A DNA stretch of 64,000 nucleotides from Dryocosmus kuriphilus (lineage: Eukaryota; Arthropoda; Insecta; Hymenoptera; Cynipidae), in assembly GCA_038277395.1 (NCBI GenBank), contig CM076190.1, positions 126,324,197 through 126,388,196 on the forward strand, read 5' to 3'. Positions 10,801-22,700 of the stretch are shown piece by piece. A model generated the notes under the pieces. The model saw nothing but the letters and a program-made list of their open reading frames with translations. It was not told the origin of the DNA and made no database searches. Each line of letters begins with the position of its first letter. Position 1 is the first letter of the stretch. The position numbers and the translations under genes are program-made.

Positions 10801-11760
10801 GTCGGAACAGTTCCGGGGCGGCGGTGATCGAAATCCTTATGAAGGGTCCCCGACGGGGTTTGACGGTACAGATTTTCCTCGCTCGCAGCGCGTGTAGAGG
10901 TCGTGCCGGAGCGGCCCCGTAACAAGCGAATTCGGTGTCGTGAGGGCGGTGTCTCTTGTGACGGGGGCCTGACTGTGTCGCCGTGGGCTCGGACGCCCCA
11001 TCTTATGGTACGGTACAGGTGGTTGGAGGGGACGTCCGCAAGTCACGGCGTATACGTGCGGTCCGGGTCGGTCGATTGAGGTCTGACTCCGGGGCCACTC
11101 AGGGAAGGAAAAAGGGGGGAGCGGTCGGGAGTTACCGGGCAGAAGGATGGGCCAAGAGGTACCTGGACCACGGCTTCCATCCGCATGGGCCGACCATGGT
11201 AGAAACCCGTCCATCGGCGCATACGTCGGCTGCGAGGAAGGGTTAGGTGGAAACGGTTAGAGATTACCAGGCAGAAGGTTGGGCCGGGTGGTACCTGGGC
11301 CACGGCTTCCGTTCGCATGGATCGACCACGGTAGAAACCCGTCCATCGGCGCATACGTCGGCTACGAGGAACGGGTAGGTGGAAACGGTTAGGGATTACC
11401 GGACAAAAGGGTGGGCCAGGTGATACCTGGACCACGGCTTCCATTCGCATGAGACGACTACGGTAGAAGCCCGCCCATCGGCGCATACGTCGGCTACGAG
11501 GAAGGGGTAGGTAAACGAGGGTGGCGGTCAGGGTGTCGTCGTTGTCGTCGTGTTCTCACCCGGTAGTTCTGCCACGGGGGAACCCGTCCACAGGGGCACC
11601 AGTGCAGCTTCTTCTCGTTGAGGCCAGTCGATGTAACTCGACTGGATGCACCGAGTGAAGTGCCCCGATCCACGTCTTGTTCGTGCTTATAACGGCGCGA
11701 GCCGTGGGATGCGTCGACGTACTAGTTATTCTGTGGGGAAGGGATGGTATCTCGTTCGCT
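10800..11760. repeat. GC-rich island with a 132-bp tandem repeat (three copies)
   Basis: Base composition changes sharply to GC-rich. From about 11125 to 11515 a 132-bp unit is repeated three times; the word ccatcggcgc recurs at 11211, 11343 and about 11475. Because 132 is a multiple of three, a minus-strand frame (11043-11486) stays open as a 44-residue repeat beginning MRRW-x-GFY. No known domain is visible, and the open frame may simply follow from the period. Flanking 10830-11120 and 11520-11700 are GC-rich but not repetitive. Confidence 0.7.
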
Positions 11761-12313
11761 CGTGCTAGTGCGGTGATGTTTACAATATATATGTATATCT
11801 GTGGAACGGACTAGCGTAAAGAGGTGGTGATGCTACGCAAACAGTTCGTTACAACAGGATGGTGCTACTTATCAAAGGAGTAGGGTCTATAATTGGGATT
11901 TATCGCCTCACTGACAGAACTTGGAATCTATAAGCAAGGCAACATCACCGTTTTTTATATACTCTTCCTCTCTTAGGAACACTTATTTTCCGAAAAAATG
12001 GTCTCGATAAAAACTTGGGTGGAACTCAAAAAGCGAATCTGAAAAATCATAAAAATTTTATCATTTATTTTTCAATTAAAAGTCTGGTTCATGTATCGGC
12101 TTGATATTGATATATTTTTTTTATTCTAGCCGAGATACATAGCATATAAAAGAGCCCTTGTGGACCATCCTCCTTTACGATAATTGCTTCACGTTAAAGC
12201 AAGAAGTCTATTATCAGGGTGTCTACTAAATTTTGCCCACGAAATTCCCGGATAATTCCCGCATTTTTCCCCCTTATAAATATAATGTCCCTTTCATGAT
12301 AGAATCATCACAC
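11760..12313. other. AT-rich intergenic stretch; nothing recognised
   Basis: Returns to the AT-rich background after the GC island. No open frame, RNA gene or repeat boundary is seen before the target duplication of the second LINE. Confidence 0.4.
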
Positions 12314-12586
12314 AATGAATAGTGGTTTTTTTTGGGAAGAAAGGAGGAAATGCATTATTGCACTGCGTGTGGAGCTTCCATGTGAGACATCTCCTCGCCC
12401 AGCGCACCAGGGATCGCACAAGTGAGATTCCCGGCGAGGAGGGAGAAGAGTTGTCAGTTTAGGCCTACCCACTAGAACCTCCTCCCTTTTCTTCTTGGCA
12501 TTAATCCCCCCGGAACCGCTTTCGCATTATTTCAGGGGGTGCCGTTTTCTTCACCGTCTTCAGTGCCTGCTGGTATGGTTCTTTCC

Positions 12587-14930
12587 TTAAGACGGTCTCC
12601 GCTTCCTTCTTCTTTTGTCGTAGGATATTTTCCACCCTCCCCTCTGCTCGGCCCATTGGTTGCACTCGAAGAAGGTGTGTTTGCGATTGTCCCTATCAGC
12701 CCCGCAGTAAATGCATCCTGGGCTCTCAGATTTCTTTATTTTCTTTAGGTAGGCCCCAAAAAGGCCATGTTCCGAGAAGAACTGCGTAAGGTAATAATTC
12801 ACTTCGCCGTGTTTACGGTCATTCCAATCCTTCAGACGGGTGATTAGTCTCGCCGTCCATCTCCCTCTCGCATCGATTTCCCACCTTCGTCGCCAATGTT
12901 TTTGTGTGTCTTCTCTGGCTTCAAGCTTCGCTCTCTCCTTTCCTATTTCTGGGCTTCGTTTTTTCTCCAGGGCTAGCAGATCAATGGGGATTATCCCTGC
13001 AATAACTAGGGCTGCAGGCTCCGAGACGGTGTGATACGAGCACGCGACTCGGAGAGCTCCCCTATACTGTACTGAGGCCATTCTCTGTCGGTACTTCTTT
13101 TTCTTCAGAGCGTCCACCCATACTTCACTTCCGTATAGAAGGTTGGACTAGGCGAACGTCGCCAGGAATCTCCTCTTGCTCGGTTTCGGTCCACTGACGT
13201 TAGCCATGAGTCTGCTGAGGGCAGCTGTCACCGCAGCGGCCTTGTCCGAAGCCTTTCTTATATGCTCCCAGTAGTTGAGCTTCGTATCCAACGTGATACC
13301 AAGGTGTTTTAAGACTACCTTTGTCTCTATGTTCTCCAGACCCAACTGCATCTTTATGATAGTGGAGACCCGTTTCCTCGTGAGCAGTAACAGCTCTGTC
13401 TTCTGCTTCTCTAAGCTCAGGCCATGATTCTCCATCCACTCATTTACTAAGTCCATGACCTGTTTCAGTTTAGACTGGGCTTCCTCGGTACATCGTGCAG
13501 CCATTACTGTAATAATGTCATCTGCGTATCCTGACAGGAGGCATCTTCAGTCGCAGAACGTCATCATAGGAGATGTTCTACGGGTTTGGCCCTAGAATGG
13601 ATCCTTGGGCGGCCCCGGCTATAGTATCTTTCCTCCTAGTTCCGTTTGTCATCTCATATACCAGTTCTCTATCTTTGAGATAGTTCTTCAATATTCTCAG
13701 GTGGTAGTCGGGGACTTGAAACTTTGTTAGAGCTTCAACCATGTCGCACCATCTCGCTGAGTTAAAAGCGTTTTTAACGTCCAATGTGGCCAGGAGGACT
13801 ATCCTTCTGGAGTGCTGGTTACCGCTTCACGCTTGGTTGACAGTTTCCACTATCTCTCGCACTGCGAGTATTGTGGAGCGTCCTTTCCTGAAGCCATACT
13901 GTCTAGCCGCCAAGTCTCCAGCCTACTGGATAGCTGCTTCCAAACGAGGTTTGATCAACTTCTCCAGGAGTTTTCCCGCTGTATTGGGCATGCATAGTGG
14001 TCGGTATGCTCCCGGGAACTTCGGGTCACCTTTGCCCTTGCTAATAAGCACAAGCCTCAGAGTCTTCCACTGCTGGGGGAATATTACATATTTCAGGCAC
14101 GCGTTGAACATATTCAGCAGCGTCTGTGGACAGGTGCGATCCACTGCCTTCAACGCCTCTGCTGGTATTCCACCGAGTCCCGGTGCCTTTCGGTTTTGCA
14201 AGCCGCCCACCGCTACGCCTAGCTCATCCGTAGCGAAAAGCGGTGTTTCCGTAGTTGCGGTCTCATAGTCGCCATCTTGTTCGAGGGTGTATCCCATTCA
14301 GCGGTTCCCTTCCTACACTAAAACTGATATATTGGTGATCGCTACCAGTGTAGTCTTCGATCACCTCCCATCCTTGTATCAGTGGAGTTGGGTTCTCTGA
14401 CGCCAGAGTGATGTCTGGTATTTTCCCTCTTTGTCCTGCTCGTCTGAAAGTGGGTGTGCTCCCCTTATTCATTAAAATGAGGCCTGTTCTAGCGGCCATT
14501 TGCAAAATTCGCTTCCCTCTCGAGTTGAGTTTCGGCATCCCCCATTATACCGCTCTTGCGTTAAGGTCACCTGCGACGAGAACCTTGCCTTCTTCCTCCC
14601 GGATGGTGTCCTCGTGGAGGTCTAGCTTTTCCTGGAATTTCAAGATGCTTTCATTGGGTGTTAGATAACAGCTGACATACGTGATATTTTTGCCCGTAAC
14701 GCATACAAATCCTTTGCCAGACCCATGGTCGTCTACTGGGACTTTCCTTGGGTTTCGTATCCAAATGGCTGCCGTACCCAAGTCGCTCGAGTACCATGTT
14801 AGAATGTCTCTTCACTGATACTGTTCGCTGATTATAATCAGGTCGATCTCCTTTTCTAATCTAAGTTGGTATAGGAGGTCGGTTGCCATTTTGCTTCTGT
14901 TCATGTTTCCTTGCAGTAGCCTTATCATGA
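12587..14930 (-). pseudogene. LINE ORF2: APE endonuclease and reverse transcriptase, degenerate
   Basis: Endonuclease (about 14930-14310): QGNMNRSK, IISEQY, VAGDLNARAV and GSDHQYI give the expected N, E, D-x-N and SDH catalytic landmarks. Reverse transcriptase (14297-13510): LQNRKAPGLGGIP, AYRPLCM, MDVKNAFNSAR and AAQGSILGP; the catalytic GYADDII is intact near 13520, after a stop (in a position usually Trp) and a frameshift. C-terminal part: LNYWEHIRKASDKA (13148-13504), then a 176-codon frame with the C-x2-C-x8-H-x4-C motif CIYC...HTFFEC (12587-13117). At least five stops or frameshifts split it, so it cannot be translated as one protein. Confidence 0.85.
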
Positions 14931-14957
14931 TTTTGCTTTTCTGGACTTGCACAGCTC

Positions 14958-16174
14958 TTATCTGAAGACCTTGCAAATGCCAGATTCGGGGACGTGTTTT
15001 AGAGAATCCTGCTCTTCATTTATTTCAGCGCACGGTACACAACATTGTTCAGCGATGCAAGTGGCTGTCTTGTGCCCTTCTTTGCCACATTTGTAGCATA
15101 GAGCGCTGCAGTCTGGACCTTTGCATTCCTTGGACTGATGGCCATAGCCGAGGCATTTATAGCAGCGGGCTACCTGGGTGCTCTGTCTTATTCGGCTATT
15201 AATCCACCTCACTTTTATGCGGGGATTTTCCAGGAGTTTGTTGGCCTCCTTTTCGCTCATGACTACAAATGTCATAATCTGTCCCCGTTTATTAGGTTTA
15301 GTAACCGAGACTTTGGTCTCTTCTGGTTTTTCTAGAGTGCTTCTTAGTGTCTCCTCGACATTTTCCTTTGTCATTGCACTGTCCAGGTCCATGAGTTTGA
15401 GCGTGACTCTAGGCACCAGGCTCTTGACCACTTCTTTCTCCCCCAGAGAGGATTCTACCACTTTCGCAAAAGCTTTAGCATCCTTTGTCAGTCTCCCGAG
15501 TTCCAGTAAGACCTCTCCACCTCTGGTTTTGCGAATTGACCGGATCTCAGTATCGGTTGCCTCCGGGTTAATCTTCGTCTTAATATTTCTCAGCACATCA
15601 GAATACGTCTTCCCTTCTGCGGGTTTTATTAAGACCGCTTCCAGGCACTGTTTCTTGCCCGTTTTGCGCTTCATCTTTGTTGCTCTCTTATATTCTTGTT
15701 CCTTACCGTTTTGTTGTTTTCCGGCATTTTTATTTCTTTGAGGAGTCTCTTCTCCTTCCTGTAACCGGTCAATTCTCCTGCTACCCCTGTCGATGACGGT
15801 CGACCAGCTCATTTCCATCGTTTGCTTCCTCATTCTCTTTTCCGTCGGGGTTGCAAACTGGTTTTCGGCGGGGCTTGTCGCTGCTCTCTTGTTTTTGACC
15901 ATGTGTCCGTTTCCACAGCGTCTCCATTTTTGTCACAGACTTGTGCCCAATAGAGTCCTGTTAGGCTATCTTGTGCCTTCTTCAGGACCTCTCCCTCCGC
16001 ATGAGCTTTTTGGAGGCATACTTCTAGCTCTTGCACTCCATTTTTAATGTCCGTACTGAAATTCTTATGCCTTTCTGAGGTGCCTTTCATCACTTCTGTG
16101 GTCTGCTTCGCTTTCCGAATAGCTTTCGTTATTGTGGACTCCGAAGTCTCGATTATTTTTTTAAGGATCATCAT
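14958..16174 (-). pseudogene. LINE ORF1 (Gag-like, CCHC zinc knuckles)
   Basis: The N-terminal frame 15830-16174 is charged and probably helical. It overlaps the main 314-codon frame (14958-15902), indicating one frameshift. The main frame has a basic, Lys/Arg-rich half and then an RRM-like region (VTLKLMDLDSAMTKENVEETL). The C-terminus has CYKCLGYGHQSKEC, CYKCGKEGHKTATC and a third, diverged cysteine/histidine cluster. This is the standard ORF1 design of R1/I-type LINEs and would bind the element RNA in the ribonucleoprotein. The main frame is otherwise unbroken. Confidence 0.85.
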
Positions 16175-16689
16175 CTGATTTATGATTCCTTTGTTTATTC
16201 CCCCGCCCCCAAATCTATGGGATCGGCACTGACCACCGGGGCTTTCACCCGATCGGAATCAGTGGAGAGATTTCTACTCTCTTAGGGTATAGTGTATTTA
16301 ACCCATTTTTCGTTTTTTTTGGTTTACATTCGGGGTTTCTTCCCCTAGCCATTTTTTGTCCGCCCCGGGTATTTCATTTCCCCGATACCACCCATATCTG
16401 GGAGGCGTTCCCCTATCCGCAACCCAGGGAGGCACCCGATGGGTGTCTAGCAACCCCACACGGGAATGAATAGTGAGTTGCGACATGCGCAATTCGCTCC
16501 ATTGCAATATTGCCATTTATTTTAAAACTATATATTTTTTTTTTTATAATTTTGAAGAATTTCAATTTTAAGTAAGAAAACAGTAGCGTAGTTAAATTAC
16601 ACAGAATGTGTAAAAATTAAATTAATATCAGTGATTACATTACCTATTGTCATTAAAAAAGGTGAAAAGTTGATTTTAAAAATAAAAAT

Positions 16690-17290
16690 AGGTGAGAAAT
16701 AGGTTTCAAAATTGTTTCCGGATTTCAAGGAATTTAAAGAATTTGAAGAAATTTCGAAGAGCCTTTAAAGGATTTCAAGAGATGTTAAGTGATTTTAGGA
16801 AATATCAAGATATTTATAATGATTTTGAAGAATCTAATAATTTTTAAGAAATTTCAAAAGATTACAAGAGATTTCAAGTGATTTTTAGAGAATTCAAAAC
16901 AGTTTCAAGATTTTCACGAGATTTCAAGAAATTTTTAAGGGATTTAAAAAAATCTAAAGTATTTTAAAAGATTGTAAATTATTTTAAGAAACTTCAAAGG
17001 ATTTCAAGAGATTTTACGTGATTTTAAGGAATTTCAAGGGAATTTTGGTGTTTAAAACGATTTAAAGAATTTTAAGGAATTTTAAGAGATTTCGTAAAGA
17101 TTTCAAGTGATACTAAAGAATTAATGAAGATTTGACGGGATTTTAAAGACTTAGAACGATTTTAAGACTTTAAGGAATTTCAAGGAATTTTTAAAGAATT
17201 CAAAAAGGTTTTACAATTTGTAAGGGATTTTATAAAATTTCAAGATATTCTTATCGATTTTAAAGAATATCAAGCGAGTACGAATATCCG
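16690..17290. repeat. Degenerate oligonucleotide repeat (gatttcaag / gaattttaa words)
   Basis: About 600 bp consist of loosely repeated 9-12-bp words such as gatttcaagg, aatttcaaga and gattttaag with no fixed period. A block of the same word family in the opposite sense lies at about 48190-48670. No coding potential. Confidence 0.65.
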
Positions 17291-17299
17291 TACGTAGAA

Positions 17300-17580
17300 T
17301 TTGTAAATTACAAAAAAAGTCGTATCAAAAATATTCAAAATTCGCTAGCTTTTTGAATTTTTGTCCAAAATGTCTGGCTAACGAACTTGACTTTTATTTC
17401 AGGACTCTAAAAAAGTAGTACCAAAGGCCAATCGAATCTGTCAATTCTTAAAAACATGTTTTTCGGGTTCAGGGCATAAAACGTGGATAATGAACAAAAA
17501 CTGGAGGGGGGGGGGGGGGGGGGTATTTTGCACAAATCTAATACCGAATCTGATGAGAACGTAAAAATATACTATAGAAA
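17300..17580 (+). repeat. Dispersed repeat fragment with poly-G insert
   Basis: Sequence around 17380-17450 (ctggctaacgaa... ccaatcgaatctg) and 17470-17570 (aaaacgtgga... caaatctaatacc... ctgatgagaa) matches, in reverse complement, 50405-50690. Here the middle of the second block is replaced by a run of about 19 G (about 17505-17523). The element type is unknown. Confidence 0.6.
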
Positions 17581-17936
17581 AAGTAAATATCCACAAAAAA
17601 AAATGATCTGGCTACTTACTCTACAATATTTTTAATTTAACGCGAAAATCCCTTACATTTAAGTTATTAGTACTCACCTCTTGTTTCAACGTCCCTGTAG
17701 TAGAACAAATGAAATGAGCTGTAGCACAGATGATCAAGAAAATAAACATTTTTACTCGATATTATATTATTAATATAATATATGTAATATAATATAATAT
17801 ATAATTTAGCGGATACTTTTAAATCGCTATTTACATACTTAAAATTATATCATCAGTATTATTATAATAAATGAAAATTATCTCGGTAAACGTGCGGGAT
17901 CGTTGAAATTTGTACTTTAGAGTAGATAGAATGAGT

Positions 17937-20099
17937 ATTTTATATGGATTTTATGATTCCCGGTCATTTTCCCGAATACCATCTCCCGAATGACCATTTT
18001 CCCGAATAGCCTTTTTCCCGGTGACCTTTATCCCGAATTCATTGTCCCGAATGACTATTTTCCCAAATTTCCTTTTTTCCCGAATGGCCTTTTTTCCAAA
18101 TGGCCTTATTTTCCTAAATATAATAATATAGTATTACAATATTCCAATTAGTCGTTCTAATTGGTCGCTATGGTAATCAACAGTTGATTTTTTAGCAGTT
18201 GAATTTTCATATTTGCAAAGCATTTGATAAATTCATTGAGTCACACTTTTTTATAATATTTACAAAGTATTACATAAATTCGAGTCGTACTTTATTATGG
18301 ACCGTTCGCAAATCGTTAACGAAACGAAATTAGTGATCGATGGCTTCATTTATTTGCGATCGAATGGCCCGAGAGTAGATAACCCTAATACATATTGGGA
18401 ATGTCAGAGGTAAGTATGTAAGTGCGAATTCGCTATTGTATCACATCACTATCTATATTTTTTTTAAGGTTGTGAGCTAAATTGTGTAAAGCTAGAGCAA
18501 TAAGAGTGTTGCACGGAGAGGATTTAGTAATTATCGAAGGTCCTGACGTCTCTAAGCACGAACATCCCCCGAATCGAGAAGAAGCAGCAGCGGAAATAAC
18601 GAGGCAAAGAATAAAAAGACTTGCAGAAGAGCATCCAGAGCAGCCACCTGCGCAGATTTTGCGGAGTTGGCGAGACTAGCAGCGGGAGTTTTAAGTCGAA
18701 AGAGACAATTTAAAAAAGTCTATGCGAAGAGCTCGACGCCGCGATATACCATCGAATCCGAAATCACTGGCCGAGTTGGAAGAAATTCTAGAGCGGTACA
18801 CGAAAACTGTGACTGGGGACAAATTCCTTATTTACGATTCTAATGAAACGGAGGATCTTGAGCAAGGGAGAGTTCTAGTATTTTCAACTCGGCGCAATCT
18901 TGAGCTACTTGCGAGAAGCGGCGTATGGTATGTCGATGGAATGTTCAAGGTTAGTAATTTTTATTTGTACTGCAACTAATCGATTTGTCCTATACTAAAA
19001 TGAATATGCGATACTGCAGGTATCGCGGACGATTTTTCCACAGGTATATACAATACTAGGCTCAATTCAACGGAACCGTAGAAATCCTGATGAGCCTCTA
19101 GAACTTGTATCCTCGCCCTTCATATACGACATACGCTCTATTATCCTCCAAGGAAACCGTGCAATACAAAACGTTATTATCGACCGCTGTTTCTAACGCT
19201 GAAAGGGAGTACGGGATAGCAAACTGTAGACCTGCCAGGATCATAAGCGATTTTGAGAAAGCGGTAATGAACGCATGCAGCGAAGTTTTTCCTGAAGTGC
19301 TGCTTTCTGGATGTTTTTTTCATATGAGTCAATCTATATATCGCCATATTCAATCCATTGGTTTACAACAGCAATACAATGACGCCGAGAATCGAAATAT
19401 AAAATTATCCTCGCATATGTTGGCTGCTCTGGCTTATGTGCCGGAACGTGATGTACCGAGAATATTCAGACTTGTAAAAGAGGAAGCATCTGCGGAGCTT
19501 AAACCGGCAATTGACTATTTTTCGGAGTACTACGTTATTGATAAGCCAAGCTGAGGACGAACAAGAACCGTACCAGCATACTATCCCGTTAAAGTATGGA
19601 ACCAGTATGAAGCTACCCTCGCAGGATTACAGCGCACAAATAATATTAGTGAAGGGTGGCACAATCGGTTTCATCTCGTCTTAGGAAAAAATCATCCGGA
19701 CTTATACTCTGCATTGAAGGAATTCCAAAAGAAAGAACGAGACACGGAGATATGTGTGGCGGAATTAAACCTTGGGAGAGTAATAAAAGGAGCTCCAAAC
19801 CGAAAGCGGCAAGAAGTACAGCAGCGTATCAGGAATATTGTGGAAAATTATGAAGAGTACGACGAACCACTGAAATATCTGGAAGCTTTTGCTGACAATG
19901 TTGTTTTTGGATAATTTTATGTATTGTTTACATATTTTTTGTCTTTTTGAAATGAAATATATTTGATATTTTCATGCAAATTTTTTTTCGGTTCGGAAGT
20001 TGTCCCTGCGGGAAAATAGTCATCGGGAAAAAGACCATTCGGGAAAATGGTCATTCGGGAAGTGGAATTCGGGAAAATGACGGTAACGGAATTTTATAT
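17937..20099 (+). mobile_element. MULE-type DNA transposon with subrepeat-built terminal inverted repeats
   Basis: The left terminus (17960-18110) and the right terminus (about 20000-20085, inverted) align from gtcattttcccgaat inwards for at least 75 bp. Each is built of 15-17-bp units of the type ttttcccgaatgacca. The 9-mer attttatat flanks the element at 17937-17945 and 20091-20099 and fits the usual MULE duplication length, though it is AT-rich and could be chance. The interior encodes a degenerate FLYWCH plus MULE transposase. Confidence 0.75.
18299..19914 (+). pseudogene. MULE transposase with FLYWCH zinc finger, degenerate
   Basis: Exon 1 (18299-18409) starts at ATG and ends at a GAG/gtaagt donor. 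A 59-nt intron (18410-18468) follows. The FLYWCH finger spans the junction: F-I-Y-L...YWEC, then CKARAI and HEHPP. The transposase core has WYVDGMFK (first Asp), a second probable intron from about 18951 to 19019, IISDFEKA (second Asp), GCFFHMSQSIYRHI (C-x2-H zinc pair) and RTNNISEGWHNRF (probable catalytic Glu). Defects: a TGA just after the first intron, a frameshift near 18710, a frameshift near 19105 and a TGA at about 19552. Both TGA codons could have arisen from CGA. Confidence 0.75.
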
Positions 20100-20640
20100 T
20101 TTAGCAATTACTTAAATTTAACTTTTAAAGTATAAACATAACAGTAAGCAAAGAAATTGAAATTAAATAATTATGGATAGATTAATCATAGGTACAACCA
20201 TAAATTTTAGTTGATTCAGGCAAACAGAAACGAAGGTTGGTTGATTCAACCATATCTTTGTTTCAATGAAAAACAATTTGATTTATTGCTAAAAAATTTG
20301 GTTAGCTTGACCAATTTTCTTATTAAAATTAATTAACACTATTTTCATCAAAATGATGTTCTTTTTAGACTGAGTGATATATGTTCAGAAATAAAAAAAA
20401 TATTCAATGAACAGGTTTTTAATGCATATTTGTTCTTAAAAATAATAACTTATTTCATTGCAGAAGACACTGCATGGTATCGCGTGTCTCGCACTGCTTC
20501 AACAATTTGTGCCTGTATATGCGTGAACGCATAATGCTACGCATATGTGTCGCAATCAGATGCCCTCACATCGTTGTGGCTAGTGCGGACAAAATTGCTG
20601 CGTTTTCACTCGCACTGCGTGCGTCGCACGAATGCTATCT
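20100..20640. other. AT-rich spacer; no gene seen
   Basis: No convincing open frame. The last 180 bp become richer in CpG-containing words leading into the LINE 5' fragment. Confidence 0.35.
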
Positions 20641-20715
20641 GAGCTCAAGGGCTGTTCCTATATCCGCAACCTGAGGAGGCGCTGCGTAGTGGTGACAGAA
20701 ACCCATCGAGCAGAA
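20640..20715 (-). mobile_element. Isolated 5'-end fragment of an R1-like LINE
   Basis: On the minus strand gcgcctcctcaggttgcgga and the next 15 bases match the 5' end of the LINE at 16.4 kb (ggtgcctccctgggttgcgg and onwards) at most positions. No ORF1 follows. Orientation is minus. Confidence 0.5.
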
Positions 20716-20929
20716 TTGCATTAAATAACGAAGAAAAAAGTAAATAAGGTCTACATAAGGTCAGAATTGCACTACTACCTGATTGGCTAAATAGCACACT
20801 ATTTCAACCTTCTATGTACCTTATCTACTATTTTCGTCGTTTTTTTAATGCAACTGAACTCAGCAAAACCTACATTCAAACTCCACGTTTATTACCTGAA
20901 AGTAAGCTAAGAGTTCAAATCCTTGGCGG

Positions 20930-21435
20930 GCTTTTTCGCTCCACCCTAATACCCACCCAACCCCTAATTCCCCCTCACCAACAATACTCTTTTTCCCCTA
21001 TTTCCTCATACCTACTCTTCTCAACTCCATTTCCCATCTTACCCATCCAAATCTCACCTTTTGTCGCACCAAGTCACCACTCTCTATTTTCTCCTCTTCG
21101 ACCCATTCCTTCCTCATAATCCCACCAAGCTCCCCTTTCCATCTAACTTTGCTCCAACCCACTCTCTTTCCCCATTCCTGACTTTTCGTCCACCTCTTCT
21201 GCTTTTACTACTATTATAGTCTATAATCCCTTTTTTCCATCCTACCCGCTTATAACCATCCATTCCTCCCCTTGTCGGCATTCCTGCCCACCCTTTCGCT
21301 TCCCTTACCCACTTTTCTTCCCCTCTCGCCAACACTATTCCCCTCTTACCACCACCACTATCTACTTTTTCTCTCCCTTTCCCTTTTCTTCCTCCTAATC
21401 CCGCTCAGCTTCTGTTCCCCTCTAATCTCCAACAC
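20930..21435. repeat. Pyrimidine-rich block, copy 1
   Basis: Nearly all C/T on the plus strand. It contains a module (caccactctctattttctcct ... ctccaacccactctctttcccc, about 21078-21175) that recurs at 28141, 28635 and, weaker, 29155. Open frames inside are composition artefacts. Confidence 0.7.
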
Positions 21436-21779
21436 TTCAAACAAATAGCGTTATCGTTCAACGACTTGGATGGTTACTAGATTTGAATTTAGTAAGTTTA
21501 AACTAAAAAGGAAAACAAAAAAGATGGCATTTGCTGGCGTGCGTTCGGGCCATAAAAATTAAATTTTGTACATACTTGAATCTAATTGGAACAAAAAAGG
21601 TGAAGGAGCAATGGATGGTCTAGTTCAAGTGCATTATTTACAAACACTTATTTTCTTTGAATAATCCAGACTATTTATTTCGAGTAGAATTGAGTTTAAA
21701 TCCGCTCTTTGCGAATTTTTCTCCATATTTAATAGTTTTAAAGCTTTAAAAAATGTTTATGGTAGACTACCAAGGCTTG

Positions 21780-22240
21780 GACGTAACGAAAAAAATTGAA
21801 GGCTTTATGATTGGTTCTGTTATCAATCTATTAAAATTAATAAATTTTCACAGTATTTCAGATAGTAATTTTGAAGAGGCTACGAAACCCATTCTTGTAT
21901 CAGACGCATGCCGCCTACTTTGACCAATTTTTTGAGCTTTCAAAAGATTTGGAAGATTCTAAAGATTTCATAAAGTGTTTAAATATTCCACGAGGGCTTG
22001 TATACACTAAATTTCAAGCTCGGTTAAAAGCGATTTTTTTCACTAAAAAAAGGCGCTCTTTTGATGTAAAAAAATTAAGAGAATTGGAATCCGCCGAACA
22101 GAAAATATTGGAGTTATTTTCCCGTTCCGAATTCTCACAAAAAAAAAGAGAATACGACTTTTATAGCGAAACTTCATTGATCATACTTAAGAATTAAATA
22201 CAAATTATAATATATAGATGAAGAAATTAATAAACGATGC
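21780..22240 (+). other. Unidentified 108-codon frame in a duplicated sequence
   Basis: A frame 21871-22197 encodes a Lys/Glu/Phe-rich protein starting MKRLRNPFLYQTHAAYFDQF. I do not recognise it. A possible acceptor (tttcacagtatttcag, about 21846-21861) precedes it and aataaa occurs near 22229, so it could be a last exon. The stretch ttggttctgttatcaatctatt (about 21811) and the gcatgcc-cctacttt-gac portion recur at 29298-29445, but there the frame is not kept. It may be a gene fragment carried by a repeat. Confidence 0.35.
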
Positions 22241-22700
22241 GAGTTTTATTTGCGAGGAGCTTTTATAAGGTTTCAATTTTTCAAGATTTCCAATTCTTTT
22301 ATGATCTTATTTTCTTACGTTGTCTATTAGCATTGTATATCAAAGTTTAAAAAGTAAGAATTAAATTAAATTCACCGGGCCAAATGAACAGATTACATAC
22401 AAAGGCCGTGGCAGTTTTTTCGACTTATAATTCGAATCTTGATCTAAAACTGTTATTCGAAACTCTTTTGAAATTTTTTCTTACTTTTAGAGTGCATTAG
22501 GAAAAAATTTCGAATGAATTACCTCTTTTTAAATATTTTTAAAAGCGAGTTGGAAGCTTTTGAAATGTAAACAGATTCAACTTTTAAAGCTACGTAAGAA
22601 GCACTTGACAAAATAAAAAACTATTTAATCAAAACTATATGTATTTTATACATAGGTATAGTAACTAAAATATTTCAGATAATAATTATTAGCATAACGT
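22240..22700. other. AT-rich spacer; no gene seen
   Basis: No open frame or repeat of note before the large foldback begins. Confidence 0.35.

Larger units (their letters stand above)
12314..16475 (-). mobile_element. Nearly full-length LINE (R1-clade-like) with 11-bp target duplication
   Basis: A 4.1-kb non-LTR element on the minus strand. Identical 11-mers aatgaatagtg lie at 12314-12324 and 16465-16475. The 3' end abuts a short T run (12326-12333). In sense order it has a 5' UTR (about 16464-16175), ORF1, ORF2 (endonuclease, reverse transcriptase, zinc motif) and a 3' UTR (about 12586-12325). The 5' start contains ggttgcggataggggaac (RC of about 16414-16431), shared with a fragment at 20.65 kb. 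The layout resembles the first LINE, but it is a different subfamily. Confidence 0.85.

Noticed and set aside
11043..11486. Protein-coding gene with 44-residue repeats
   Set aside because: The open frame follows from the 132-bp period and GC richness; no start context, domain or neighbour supports it. Kept as a repeat and a finding.
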